NCBI GenBank assembly: GCA_011033025.1
Contig: WFMF01000355.1
Location: 62,001 to 126,000 of the forward strand
DNA: 64,000 nt
Reading direction: 5' to 3'
Source: Beroe forskalii
Taxonomy: Eukaryota > Ctenophora > Nuda > Beroida > Beroidae
Part shown: positions 24,177-35,301 of the stretch, piece after piece
Layout: each line of letters starts with the position of its first letter
Numbering within the stretch: position 1 is the first letter of the stretch
The notes under the pieces: model-generated
The model's database searches: none
Told to the model about the DNA's origin: nothing
Seen by the model: the letters and a program-made list of their open reading frames with translations, nothing else
Program-made: the position numbers and the translations under genes

Positions 24177-24349
24177 CGCATATGTGTGCAGATCGCTCGA
24201 TACGGAGGGCTCGATAACTTTACATACTATAACACTTGCGCGCGCAACTCTTTTTTACTGTAAGTTACTGTATAAAAGTGTTGCGCGCGCAAGTGTTAGT
24301 ATGTAAGGTTATCGAGCCCTCCGTATCGAGCGATCTGCACACATATGCG
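24177..24349. mobile_element. 173-bp almost all-stem hairpin, left arm only
   Basis: The arms are nearly 70 bp each (from CGCATATGTGTGCAGATCGC and its inverse) and close on a short AT-rich loop. TTA borders both ends. The right arm near 41830 runs straight through without it. It is a MITE-like insertion with no internal sequence beyond the stem. Confidence 0.88.
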
Positions 24350-24708
24350 TTATCTATAGATGCCGGGATATGTTTGTTATTAAAGCTTTTTGTTGAAAAA
24401 AAGAGAATCACATAAGCTTCCTCTTGATTTTTATCAGCACATTTTGAAGGGAATGATTTTGTATATTGTGGGAATAGTATTGTCAAAGTCAGCCCAATGA
24501 ATGATTGTTAAAGATACAAGTGACACTACCTCTTGTTAAAGAGTCATAATTAGCCATTGAATTATACGCTGAAAGTCCAGAATTGTTCAAATCCGTATCG
24601 ATTTAGGGCAACCTTTTGATTTCCAGGACTTGCTTCCAAAATGAAACGCTCAAATTGTGAAGTTTGTTATGGATGATTTCTTGAAAATTATGTGGAACAG
24701 ACATTTCT

Positions 24709-24838
24709 TCTCAGGACACTTTATCTCGTGATATTTCAATCCCGAGCAAAGGTTGGGGTCTGGGTCAGGGTTAGGATTAAGGTTAGGGTCAGAACAGGGA
24801 AATGAAACGTCGTGAGATGAAATGTCCTTTGACTGAGA
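24709..24838. mobile_element. 130-bp foldback with TTAGGG-like core
   Basis: The ends TCTCAGGACACTTTATCTCG and, inverted, TCTCAGTCAAAGGACATTTC are related inverted repeats. The core is GGGTTAGGATTAAGGTTAGGG. Mirror copy at 41342-41465 and fragment at 9455-9545. Confidence 0.75.
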
Positions 24839-25124
24839 GTAAGATGACATGTTTTACTTAAAAAATGCTGCCGGCATCTATCGTTTCATAAAATTCGAAA
24901 ATTATTCTTAGCTGAACTCTTCAAATCTTATCACTGCATTTTAAGACGGTGTGTCGATTTTGCATGACGTTTTAACTCTGCTATAACTTCAGTGTGTGAC
25001 ATTTCAATATTTACCTTCTGAGTCTGAAATTAGGATCCTTTTCCGTCGGGTAGAAGTATACCTATTTCTTTCCTACACTGTGCACAGAAAATTAAAAAAA
25101 GAAAAAAAAAACTTACGCATTCCC

Positions 25125-25240
25125 ACGCCCATTTCACACCCGCCCATTTCACACCCGCCCATCTCACACCCGCCCATTTCATACCCGCCCATTTCCCACC
25201 CGCCCATTTCACACCCGCACACACCCATCCATTTCAGATG
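25125..25240. repeat. 15-bp minisatellite, ACACCCGCCCATTTC
   Basis: About seven units. The mirror site at 41000-41070 has fewer, more diverged units. The repeat period is a multiple of three, so an open frame results, but I see no coding signal. Confidence 0.85.
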
Positions 25241-25372
25241 TGTACTGTCATCCTTGTCTCTGGACTCGTTAAGTTACTCATCAAGGAAGGATTTAATGAG
25301 CGTTACGCCCCAGAGTAACCAGAGTCACACACGTCACCCTAGTCATAGGTCTGTCACATTTCAATCGTTTTT

Positions 25373-25533
25373 AGGGATCGTTCACATATTACGTAATCAA
25401 TTTTTGGCCGATTTCTACCCCCCTCGCCCTCGTAATCAAGTTTGCTGTTACAGTAGTTGTATTTGTTACAATAACATGTAACGTAATCATTCGGAAACCC
25501 CCTCCCCCTCTAGGTGATATGTGAACGATCCCT
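25373..25533. mobile_element. 161-bp MITE, ends AGGGATCGTTCACATAT, left copy
   Basis: The terminal inverted repeats AGGGATCGTTCACATATTAC and its inverse close on an asymmetrical C-rich centre. Present in both arms, so it inserted before the arms separated. Confidence 0.88.
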
Positions 25534-25789
25534 TATTTGCAATTGCGTGGTCTGTTGGTTTCAACTTTTAAAGAAAAAAAATTACTGATACTCAGGGAAA
25601 TTTCATCCCATTTGTTAGTTTTATGAAAATGTAAATTAAGGTTCTTAATTAATGAAACCATTCAAAATGTTGGCAGATCTATGATTGGGGTTAATGGGCG
25701 AAACGTATACCACGCATTTTATCGAACAAAATTAAACGAGAACAATTGTGGTTTCAATACCTCGAAATCTCAAATTTTGTCTCTCGAAA

Positions 25790-26330
25790 GCCCTCTCACT
25801 CGTCGCTACAACCCCGCCCCACTTCTTATCACCCCACTCAGACTCTTTTCACCCCACTCTTCTCAATTCCTCACTCTCCAGTCACCTCACTCCACTCCCC
25901 CTCACTCCACTCCAAGTCCACTCTCCTCACTCTCATTCCCACTAACACTCCACCTTATTCCGCATACCCTATCACACTCCTCTCTGCACCCCACTCCTAT
26001 TTCACATCCACTCAAACTCCCCTCCTCACTTCTCCACACTCCACCTCACTCACACTCGCCCCAATCCACCCACCTCACTCACACACACTCCACACCTACT
26101 CACTCACCTCACCTCACTCCACCCACCCCACTCCCACTCCACTCACCTCACCTCACTACCTCTCACCTCACTCAACTCACCCCACATACACACCCCACCT
26201 CACTCACCTCACTTCACTACCCCTCACCTCACTCCCACTCACCTCATTCACCTCACTCACCTCACTTTACTACCCCTCACCTCACTCCCACTCACCTCAT
26301 TCACCTCACTCACCTCACTTCAGATATTCC
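25790..26330. repeat. CTCACCTCACTCC-type low-complexity array
   Basis: Pyrimidine-rich array of CTCAC and CTCC words, mirrored as GTGAGGTGAGTGG at 40105-40445. Long frames here (about 200 codons of Ser/Thr/Pro/His/Leu) are repeat translations. Confidence 0.9.
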
Positions 26331-27132
26331 TCCTCTCCGCCACTGTCCGTGAAGTAAACTCCGTGGGAAGCAAAGTCAGACCTGTCCAAAATGTTGCAGA
26401 AGCCTCGAATGTTCGACAGATTGCGCCGCACGGACATCCACAACACATCGTTTCAGTTTCATTCAGCAATTAACCACTTTACGAATAAAATGTTTTCCAT
26501 TGTACAACAATTAACTCACTTCTGATAAATAAAAATATGTATTTTTTGTAAATGGTACTGGAACCTGTAGAAGTTAATCACAAAATAATATCCTTTTCAA
26601 ATTTCTAGATCCATGTAATTGTATCATGTCATCTTATCAATATCATGATTTGTATTTCATGGAATAGAACGGAATTTTGGAGCTAAATTAAATATTTTTT
26701 CTGATATTTCCTCTTTGACAATTAATTTTCCTCTACAACTACAAGTTGAAAAGCTGAGGCGGAAAGTCTGGCAACATTTTTCTTTAGATATTCATTTTTC
26801 TGCTCCCTATTGCTATTTTGTATTAATGGGGTTATTCGATTGTACATTGTACAGTATACTGTATTTGAATGTATCATGTAATTGTATATCACTATGATCA
26901 AAGCTTTATTTTTCCAATCCTGGCCGCTCAAAACATAGAATTCAAACCAGTCACTTTCTTCAAAGATCGCATGTTGGTTGTAAAATGTTGCATTGAAATT
27001 GAATGAATACTCCATTAAATGAGTCACCCAGCTGTCATTTATAAATTAAAAAGAGGCCATTTAAAAATGTGTTTTCTGATATTAAATGATATTGATTCAG
27101 TGATTTCTTATCAATATTTCTTTATTTCTCAG

Positions 27133-27201
27133 GTTACCATCCTGATCATGGCCAGCAAGTTCCGAACAACCATCGAAGACGAAGGCTACGAGAATTGGTA
27201 A
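27133..27201 (+). CDS. Tetraspanin, left copy: end of TM4, tail and stop
   Basis: Acceptor TTTCTCAG, then 22 codons VTILIMASKFRTTIEDEG... to TAA. VTILIMA completes membrane segment 4 and SKFRTTIEDEGYENW is a short cytoplasmic tail. It joins in phase 0 to the exon at 21573 across a 5.5-kb intron packed with minisatellites. The CACGTG array starts within 15 bases of the stop codon. Identical to 37004-37072. Confidence 0.88.
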   Translation, partial: VTILIMASKFRTTIEDEGYENW

Positions 27202-27208
27202 TTGCGTG

Positions 27209-27612
27209 ATAAAACACGTGTAAATCACGTGATTAAACACGTGCACGTCACGTGATTAAACACGTGCATGTCACGTGATAAAACACGTGTATGTCACGTG
27301 ATAAAACACGTGTAAATCACGTGATTTAACACGTGTAAATCACGTGATTTAACACGTGTAAATCACGTGATTTAACACGTGCATGTCACGTGATTAAACA
27401 CGTGCATGTCACGTGATAAAACACGCGTGAGTCACGTGATAAAACACGTGCAAGTCACGTGATAAAGCACGTGTAAGTCATGTGATAAAACACGTGCACG
27501 TCACGTGATAAAACACGTGCATGTCACGTGATAAAACACGTGCATGTCACGTGATTAAGCACGTAAAGTGATGAGTCACGCGTGGTTTAATATATCACGT
27601 GATCTGTAACAC
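27209..27612. repeat. CACGTG (E-box) array after tetraspanin stop, left
   Basis: About thirty CACGTG hexamers in 400 bp, in a unit of roughly 20-23 bp alternating TCACGTGAT and AACACGTGCATG. Many are TCACGTGA, the core of E-box and CLEAR-type sites bound by basic helix-loop-helix factors in animals. It begins immediately after the tetraspanin stop codon, so it could be 3' UTR. Any regulatory role is inference. Confidence 0.85.
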
Positions 27613-28377
27613 GTGACAGAGAGAGGGAGAGCTTGAGGACGCTCGTAGTGAGACTGTGGTGTAGAAATATTAAAAAGTAAATGCTCCCAAGATTTTGAGT
27701 TGAGTTGGATTTTGGTTTTGATCGGAGATACGAAGAATTCTGTTTAACGCTCTGGTCATAAATTTTAATCCGTATGCATGAGTAAAAATTGTAATTCTCA
27801 ACTCTATCCACCAGAAATCTCAAATAGGAACCAGAAACGCTTCTGAGTTCTAAGCAACAAAATTAAGATTAGAAATGGAACTGAAGCTGCACGTGCGCGT
27901 TGCCTGGCGTTAATTCATTTGCACGTGCAGATACTTCTGTGGCGCGCGTGTCATGTCAATGCAAAGTTTTTTGCCACAACGATCAGTACATTGTCCGCAA
28001 ATTATTAGAATTGAGAGACCTAGACCACAGGGCCACTGGCCCGAAGTATCGTTCTGGTTTCATTTTCATAAAATATCAAACATGCAAAGTTTTGATAAAT
28101 TGTCGAAGCATTTTGTCCACAGTCTGTAAATTTCAATAGTTTGATAATTCATAGGATCGAACTCGAAGGTCAAGGATAATTTTCAATCATATTTTCCGAC
28201 TTCCGTACCAGCTTTTTCAGAAATCATTATAATTAGACCTGTAATCAGATATTTTAGTTTGTATTTGTATCGCTGTATTATGTAGACTTTCATTTAATAT
28301 TGTAATATTTCAAATCGAACTTAATTCACCAATGATTAACAAATGATTTTCAATTTCATTTCACAGTGCTTGTGTGC

Positions 28378-28694
28378 CGCCCGCGTCGTCGTTCATTGCA
28401 ATTGACGAACACGTATGTCCTTTTCCTAAGCCCGCATAGGTGAGTGTACGCGTCGACGGACGTTGCCCCGTCTATTTCTTCTGACTCAGACTGGATGGCG
28501 AGGTTGCAAAGTGACGTCCAAAATGTGTGGTATGTCTCCCATGTAAACGGGGCTGAGTGACGTCATTTTTTGCCCTACTTTTTTTCACGGCACCACTTAT
28601 TTATTCATGAAATTTCAAACTTATTTTGTGCACGCACAACGTAGTTTTCCCATTTTTTTTTAAATAATTTTAATTTTCATAGTTATTTAAGAAC
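28378..28694. other. Spacer edge with fragments of the composite foldback family
   Basis: Carries CCTAAGCCCGCATAGGTG (28427) and GACGGACGTTGCCCCGTCTA, both found in the cores at 2246-2470 and 6480-6700. A CTCCCATGTAAAC / GTGACGTCA fragment of the CCCATATAA MITE family follows. Confidence 0.6.
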
Positions 28695-28794
28695 NNNNNN
28701 NNNNNNNNNNNNNNNNNNNNNNNNNNNNNNNNNNNNNNNNNNNNNNNNNNNNNNNNNNNNNNNNNNNNNNNNNNNNNNNNNNNNNNNNNNNNNN
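28695..28794. other. Assembly gap, 100 N
   Basis: Exactly 100 N, a scaffold join. It lies in the spacer between the two arms, so the inverted arrangement of the arms depends on this join. Confidence 0.99.
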
Positions 28795-29083
28795 ACTGGC
28801 CCTCTAGATACTCGTCGAGTTTTAGTAGCTCATGTCTCAGTGGGAACTGTCAAGCATGAAACCGAGCCTGAGCAGAGTAGAGATGTTATACAACAAATTA
28901 CAAATACTAAGTTAGGTAAAAGTTCAAAACTTTTAAATGTTATGAGAAGTTTTGAAATTAGGAGCTTTCAAACACTGATATATTCTCACTCAACTTGTGT
29001 GCACCGCTTGGCGCTTATTAAATGCGTTTTCTATAGCTATGCTTATGCAGAACATAGCAAAGTACAAGTGTGCCGCGTTTGAA
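28795..29083 (+). CDS. Unrecognised open frame running out of a gap
   Basis: Open from the first base after the gap for 96 codons to a stop at 29081-29083. The first 60 codons (with RVLVAHVSVGTVKHETEPEQ) look coding-like. The rest is less so and may be intron. No start, family or splice site is certain. It could be a host exon or part of a mobile element. Confidence 0.25.
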
Positions 29084-30964
29084 AACATTGAGACACTACA
29101 GTAACAAGGTGTTATGAGTGATTGTATGGATATAAAGAATATTAAACGTGCTTCTTATCACTAAATTTAAGGCTTGGATATCTTAAATCGAGCATAAATT
29201 TACTGTTGACATATATTGACAACAGGATCTCCATGGTGAATTTATGAAGTACGTGCTTTCTCATATAATGAAGAAATGAGGGATGGGATAAATTATATAA
29301 GGTATGTTTGATGAATGATCTGCCTGAACTCGAGTGTATTTTAGACTGAGCAGTCATCTAAACGTAAATTTTAGAGTGACTGGTGACGTCTCGAACACAA
29401 TACACATTACTCTTACACATGAACTATACATTTAGTAGTGTACAGTGTTGCGAATTTATCAACGAATCATTTGACTCATAATGTTAAAGTTCGTATGCGC
29501 CGAATTTGTAAGATGATCCCTTTCAATACACTTGAGTTACACTATTTACCGTGTAAATTACACTACACACATCATGGACTCTCATCATTGACTCTTACAA
29601 TGTATTCTAGATAATGTAACAATGAATGCATACTGCATATATTGATACGTTGGGCTAATGAATGATTGGACTGTTTAACTTTTCAATAACAATCTAACAT
29701 GGTCGCAATCATAGTAGAGTACTAGAGTAGGAGGTTCTGTTAAAAAGTAATAACCATACAGTTTCATGTAATTTGTGCAACACTGAATTGTATTTGTGCG
29801 ATTTTTTTCAAATCAAATGCGTAATCATGGGAAATCATTGATAAGTAAAAATAAGGATGAAAGTCGCACAAATTGAGAGTCGCAATAAAGTGAGGAGTTC
29901 ACTCAATGCAATGAAACAGTTGGTTGAAACACGTGCCGTCATTATCATGGGTGATAATGGTGAATTGATTACGTCATTATGATTTATAATAATGGTAAAA
30001 TGATTACGTCATTATCTTGGATTACAATGGTGAATTGATGACGTCATTATCATGGATTATAATGGTAAAATGAAAAGTTAGGATCCAGTATCCACCCTTG
30101 AGATTTCAGAATGGTTCTATCGACGGGACATTACTTGTGATCTGGCACTTGTGATGTGACTAGATTTGCATTTTGCTGCGCACTGATTGGTTTAGAGATA
30201 GCTGTAGGTAAACTAACACATTGTCAGTTTATGCATATATCCGACTTCCGTCCGACAAAAACAAATCGTTTTCTAAGTTCACGTTTTTGGCTACCCGACT
30301 GCAAAACAGCCTCAAGAAATTTACTGCCAGGCTCACGGACCTTGGGCACTTGCAAGGCTTTGTTTTGTTAAAGCAGAAGTATGTAAATTAGTGCGACGAA
30401 AGCATGTAGTAGAGTGCTAAACACGGCGATGAGAGTTCTATTATATTACTCGTTCTGAAGAAAGAGTACTTGCACTATTTATCATATCATTCCTGGAAAA
30501 TTTAGCGACCACATTTGAGAAAATTGTCGCGAAAATGTCGCGTTTTCCAACTACGACTAATTGTTGAAATGCTGATGGTAGGAAGCTGCCAATGTACTTG
30601 TAATTGCCTGTGTAGGTTATGTACTGAATACTGGAAATTAGATTATAGGAGTCAACATTTTGTTTACAGCAATTCAGAAAACTAGCATGTACTTTCTTAT
30701 TAAAAAAATAACGTACATAATTGAGGTTTATGCTCTTTTCTGTTCTATATTATTATTAGACCAATCAAGAGTCAAGACTATGCACATCATATTAACACCA
30801 TATGTCTTCTATTGATCATGATATTGTAATTATCATCTACTTATTCAGTAAGCTTTCAATTGTAGCTTCTGTCTACTGTCTAGAATAACTTCTGTTTTAC
30901 TAATCATCTCATTACACTAAGCATATGAATACAAATCCCACCCTCATTCCAATGTTTTACTCAC
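29084..30964. other. Expected AK2 downstream region, no further exon seen
   Basis: AT-rich. At 29930-30075 there are about three imperfect repeats of AATGGTGAATTGATGACGTC with TTACGTCATTAT variants. I searched for the next AK2 exon (expected to begin near NGFLLDGFPRT) on the minus strand and did not find it. Confidence 0.45.
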
Positions 30965-31053
30965 TTGCAAGCCTCACTCTTCAGGTTTGCCTCGATGATC
31001 TCAATAACAAGGCTGTCGGTAACAAGCTCACCAGCCTCAAGAGTTCTTGCAAC
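30965..31053 (-). CDS. Adenylate kinase 2, exon 3
   Basis: Acceptor ATACAG, then 29 codons starting VARTLEAGELVTDSLVIEII and ending EANLKSEAC, donor AA|GTGAGT (phase 2). This matches the AMP-binding (NMP) region of adenylate kinases, where GxLVxDxxVxxLI is typical. It joins in phase 0 to the exon at 31210. Later exons (LID domain, C-terminus) are absent from the window. Confidence 0.88.
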
Positions 31054-31209
31054 CTGTATTTATTGCTTAAGTTAGATGGACACTTTGAAACTAAATTAAT
31101 GGAATACAGAATACTAGATTTTAGCTGAAAAATAGTAGAGGACATTAAAGTTGAGAAGCAATTTCACGAAGTAATTTTCATAAAACAGATTAATATTCGC
31201 CTAACTGAC

Positions 31210-31313
31210 CCTTTTGCCCAATGGAGAATCCTCCTTGGCAATAGCACGGAGCATGTCACCAGTGGACAGATGGCAAACTCCCAAACTTTCCTTCAGGTTT
31301 ATAGCTTGTGTGC
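31210..31313 (-). CDS. Adenylate kinase 2, exon 2
   Basis: Acceptor TTTTACAG, two bases completing the last Gly of the P-loop, then 34 codons starting TQAINLKESLGVCHLSTGDM and ending LRAIAKEDSPLGKR. LSTGDMLRA is the conserved substrate-contacting segment of adenylate kinase. Donor AGG|GTCAGT, phase 0. Confidence 0.92.
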
Positions 31314-31502
31314 CTGTAAAACCATATCGGTTAGAACTAGCTGAATTTCAGTTTAGGTAATTGTATCAGATGGAAGTGATATGTTTCAGTTGTTTGTGAT
31401 ATTTTAGTATTGCAACAGAGTCAAGTGAAACATGAGTAGTAAAGTCAGTCAAGTTGGCTGTTGTGAGAAAAGGGTAATTACTTGAAGGTAAGATCATGTT
31501 AC

Positions 31503-31605
31503 CTTTTCCAGCCCCAGGGGGGCCAAGGAGTATAGATCGAATAGACCTCCTTTCCTCTGCTTCACCATAAACATGGCGCTTCACTGCAGCAAAGAATGTT
31601 GCCAT
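31503..31605 (-). CDS. Adenylate kinase 2, exon 1 with P-loop
   Basis: ATG at 31605, 34 codons MATFFAAVKRHVYGEAEERR... then SIRSILLGPPGAGK and the first base of Gly at donor AAG|GTAACA. GPPGAGKG is the nucleotide-binding P-loop. The enzyme interconverts ATP+AMP and 2 ADP. AK2 is the mitochondrial intermembrane form in animals, and the N-terminal extension before the beta strand is of AK2-like length. The gene sits between the two palindrome arms. Only about 100 residues are encoded here, against about 240 in the family, so it is 3'-truncated in this window. Confidence 0.92.
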
Positions 31606-32034
31606 GACTATCAGGAGCTAGGAAAACTTACAGATTAGTTAATGTAAGTAAAAACCTGCATAATTTGCAATTTTTATCACAACATAGGCTTGGCACAACT
31701 ACTATTGTGCTTGGTACAACATAGGATCCACAAACAAATCAACAAATCAATAACAGAACTAAATTGAACAATAAAGTTGATTGCAAGATTGAAAATACTT
31801 AAAAGTTTAAATGGATGCACTACAAATACAACTGAAGAGTGCAAATCAAATTAAATCAACAACTCTCAGGTAGAGTCTAATAAGAACAAAAATAAGAACA
31901 AAGAAGCTACAGTAAATTACACAATTTTAGCTTTACATTTTAATGCTCCTTATTTCAATGCTTTCTTTAGAAATTATTGAATGCTTTGAAATTTAGGTTA
32001 ATTTTTAACTATAATTCACATTACAGCTTTCACT

Positions 32035-32413
32035 GTGATTACAGTTCAAGAAATTATTGCTGAATTGGTGGTTAGCATGAAAGACATTAGTGTGTGCAGT
32101 ATTTTGGATATTTCATCAAAATCACTTACTAAAACAGACGAAGTTGTCCTTCTGGTAAATAAATTTTCCAAAGCTTTCAACATTTCCCATTGGCATACTC
32201 CTGCAAAGCTAGAATATTACTAATCAGATCCTATATATTCCAAAAAATCAAAACATGAAGTGTTGGAAAGGCTCTCAAATCAACTTAAATTAACTTCCAG
32301 TTATTTTGATTATAGCACAACCACATATTTTCGACTTGAGCTTCTTGGTAATGTGGAATTTACAAAGAGTTCACGAAAATTGGTTACCTTTTCTGAAAAA
32401 AGTTTAAAGTAAT
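32035..32413 (+). pseudogene. Degenerate coding frame with one internal stop
   Basis: A single frame stays open from 32035 to 32413 except for TAA at 32221. Before the stop it reads IIAELVVSMKDISVCSILDI and related residues. After it come HEVLERLSNQLKL and YFRLELLGNVEF. This much continuity in AT-rich DNA suggests decayed coding sequence, possibly from a mobile element. I do not recognise the family. It lies just outside the foldback at 32568-35234. Confidence 0.3.
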
Positions 32414-32567
32414 AAGGAACTAGGCCTCAAGATGAAATAAAAGACAATTGACACTGATAAACAGATAATGATAAATTGGATTACCATATCAATTATGTCT
32501 ATGAAGTATGAACCTTCGACACCAGAATTAATGAACAGTGACATGAAAATAACACATAAATAAATAA

Positions 32568-35234
32568 GGCAGCCATAACATTCGTTGGTCGATCGAATGG
32601 AATTGGTCGATCAGGGGGGGGTCCACCGGCCAACGGCCAACGGCCAATTGGCCGAAATTGGAAATTTTCTAGACGGTTGGCCGGTTGGCCGTTTTTCTAT
32701 TTTTGATATTTACACCTCTTTAGGGGGGTCCAATCAAGAAACTCCCAGAGAGAAAGTTGCTTGTTATAGTTCTAAGAACACACCTGAGTACATTTGAAGA
32801 CACTTGTTATCGAAATCACGAAAAAAAATGTGGTGTTATTAAAGATAATTTAGCTCAAAGAACAGGATCATCCTACTTTTAAAATCTCAATAGCTTTTCA
32901 CAAAGAGGCATTGAATAGTTTCCAGTGGCCAGGAAAGTATTGGAGTGCTTGAAGGAAATGTCCTTGTATGAGCGCTCCTTACTTCTAATGATAGGGCTTG
33001 TCAGTAAAGACTGCAGCACAGAGCTGACATTGTCAATAGACTATTGGAGCTAACTTTGGCTTCCCAATTTCCATATCTCTGTCAACTCCAAGTCCCTGCA
33101 ACCAGTGAAATCCACTCCTGCTCCCACGTCCGGGCATTTCCACCACTAATATCACCTTACCACAACTAATATTACCTACTACAACAGCAGTGCTTCCTTC
33201 AGCTTCACCTCCTGCCTCCATTCTTCCACCGCCCTTCTTTTCAGTACATTCCTATGCTCTTTGCCCCTTTTTAACCCTGAAAGTGCCCCTCGCGTTAGAA
33301 GTTAGTACCTTGGCCTCATGATTCCTCATGACCAGCCACTGCTCCTCAACTTCCTTCTGAGTCTTCTACCCAGTCTCCTCCTCAGTCTTTTCCTCCTGTT
33401 ATGTAGCCCCTTCCCAATGGATTCCTAGTCCACTCCCCAACTGACCTCATACTGACCCCCTACTGAACCCCTGCTGACCCCCTGCTGACCCCCTGTTGAC
33501 CCTCTACTGACCCCTGGTGAACCCTAACTGAACCCTGCTGACCCCCTGTTGACCCTCTACTGACCCCTGGTGAACCCTGGAACTGACCCCCTGGTGAACC
33601 CTACTTAGCCCCTGGTGACTCCATGGTGAACTCCTACTAAACCCCTGCTGAGCCCCTACTGACTCCCTGGTGAATTACTACTAGTACTAACCCCCTGGTG
33701 AACCCCTACAGACCCCCTGGAGACCTCCTAATGACCCCCACTAACCCCTACTGACCCCCTGATGACCCCTACTTACCCTACTGACCCCCTGGTGACCCCA
33801 CTATCCCCCTGGTGACCCCCAATTGAACCCCTGATGTCCTGCTGACCCTCTACTGACCCCCTGGTGAATCCCTGCTGACTCCCTGGTGAACTCTTACTGA
33901 ACCCCTGCTGACCCCATACTGAACCCCTAATGACCCCATACTGAACCCCTACTGAACCCCTGCTGACTCCCTGGTTAACTACTATTAGTACTAACCCCCT
34001 GGTGACCACTGGTGAACCCCTACAGACCCCCTGGTGACCTCCTACTGACCCCCACTAACCCCTACTGACCCCCTGGTGACCCCTACTTACCGTACTGACC
34101 CCCTGGTGACCCCACTATCCCCCTGGTGACCCCCTATTGAACCCCTGGTGTCCCGCTGACCCTCTACTGACCCCCTGGTGAATACGTGAATCCCTGCTGA
34201 CTCCCTAGTGAACTCCTACTGAAGCCCTGCTGACCCCATACTGAACCCCTGCTGACCCCCTGGTGAACTCCTATACACCGTACCCCCTGCTGACCCCTGG
34301 CGAACCCCTAGTGACCCCTTGGTGACCCCCACTAACCCCTAGTCCCCTCCTGACCCCCTGGTGACCCCAACTTTCTAACTTACTTACTTGTGTTACTGTG
34401 TTACTGTAGTTATGTTTGTCATAACTAACTTAGGTACTTAATTAATAGGTGAAGCGTCATGATAAGTTCGGTGGGGGGCAGCGGGGGCAGTAGAAGGCCA
34501 TTGAACTATAATCTTCCCTAGGTCATATAAATGCACGGAGACAGTCAATAGAATCGAGTGTTTCATACATGAACAGGAAATAGTTCCAGGTGTGGAACCT
34601 GGAAGGGAATCAGGGATAAAGCAATATGACTAGACTATTCTGGAATTGATTTATGTGACTATAAAGCTATAAGAGAAGAAAAATGACAGTAGGGATGGTC
34701 ACCAATTGAACTACATGTCCTAGACCTTTAGAAACTTTCAAAGTTCTTACTTTCTTTGATTATATAAAAATGCATGGAGCTTGAGCCTTCTTGAAGCATA
34801 AGGGCAAATTTCAACTGTTTCAACGACCTCAATTGACACATTTGACACCCCCCACCAATTAAATTAGTGGGAAAATGTTGGTCATAGAGATTGTAACAAC
34901 TTTTTCTCTCACAACTTTCAACTAAAATGCTTCTGGCAGAAACCAGGGATAAAAAATGAAAAAAACGGCCAACCGGCCAACGGCCAATTGGCCGAAACGG
35001 CAAATTTTTTAGACGGTTGGCCGTTGGCCGGTGGACCCCCCCCGATCAGTCAACTTCATTTGACCAACTAATGTGTTTTAAATAGAAAATCTTTGAGCTA
35101 GTAGGGAAACAACTAAATGTTGCTCATTTAAACACGATTTAAGTCATTAGGACCAGTAAAACACATCATTCTTTCAAATGGAGTTGATCGATCGACCAAT
35201 TCCATTCGATCGACCGACGAACGTTACGGCGGCC
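32568..35234. mobile_element. 2.67-kb foldback with GGCCAACGGCC arms and internal minisatellite
   Basis: The terminal inverted repeats match for about 45 bp (GGCAGCCATAACATTCGTTG... on the left). A second inverted block, CCGGCCAACGGCCAATTGGC, lies at 32626 and 34972. TAA borders both ends, a possible 3-bp target duplication. The centre is a CTGACCCCCTGGTGA array. A fragment of its right end occurs at 8857-8925. No transposase. It sits upstream of AK2 exon 1. Confidence 0.8.
33420..34375. repeat. Minisatellite CTGACCCCCTGGTGAAC with higher-order repeat
   Basis: Short units of CTGACCCC and CTGGTGAACCC. A block of about 300 bp (33670-33960) recurs with the same order of variants at 33970-34260, a higher-order repeat. 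Confidence 0.85.
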
Positions 35235-35301
35235 TAAAACACAATGCAACCAGTTGAAAATTGAAAGATTTCAGAACTTAATTATGGGTCTGACGGTCTG
35301 T

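Larger units (their letters stand above)
12932..28377. repeat. Giant inverted duplication, left arm
   Basis: This arm matches the reverse complement of 35986-62245 in order. Anchors: 12975-13080 with 62100-62200; 14407-14486 with 60677-60756; 15018-15206 with 59149-59334; 16865-16872 with 57565-57572; 20612-20690 with 50980-51058; 21573-21656 with 46137-46220; 25373-25533 with 40676-40845; 27133-27201 with 37004-37072; 28140 with 36210. The outer edge is sharp, with the last shared bases ATTATAATT. Arm-specific insertions are listed separately. Confidence 0.93.

Noticed and set aside
25681-26357. Ser/Thr/Pro/His-rich frames of about 200 codons
   Set aside because: Overlapping frames through the CTCACCTCACTCC array. 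The mirror array shows the same effect, so it is repeat translation.
27900-28139. Open frame in the left arm after the CACGTG array
   Set aside because: The mirror copy near 36140-36430 does not keep an equivalent frame, so it is probably chance.
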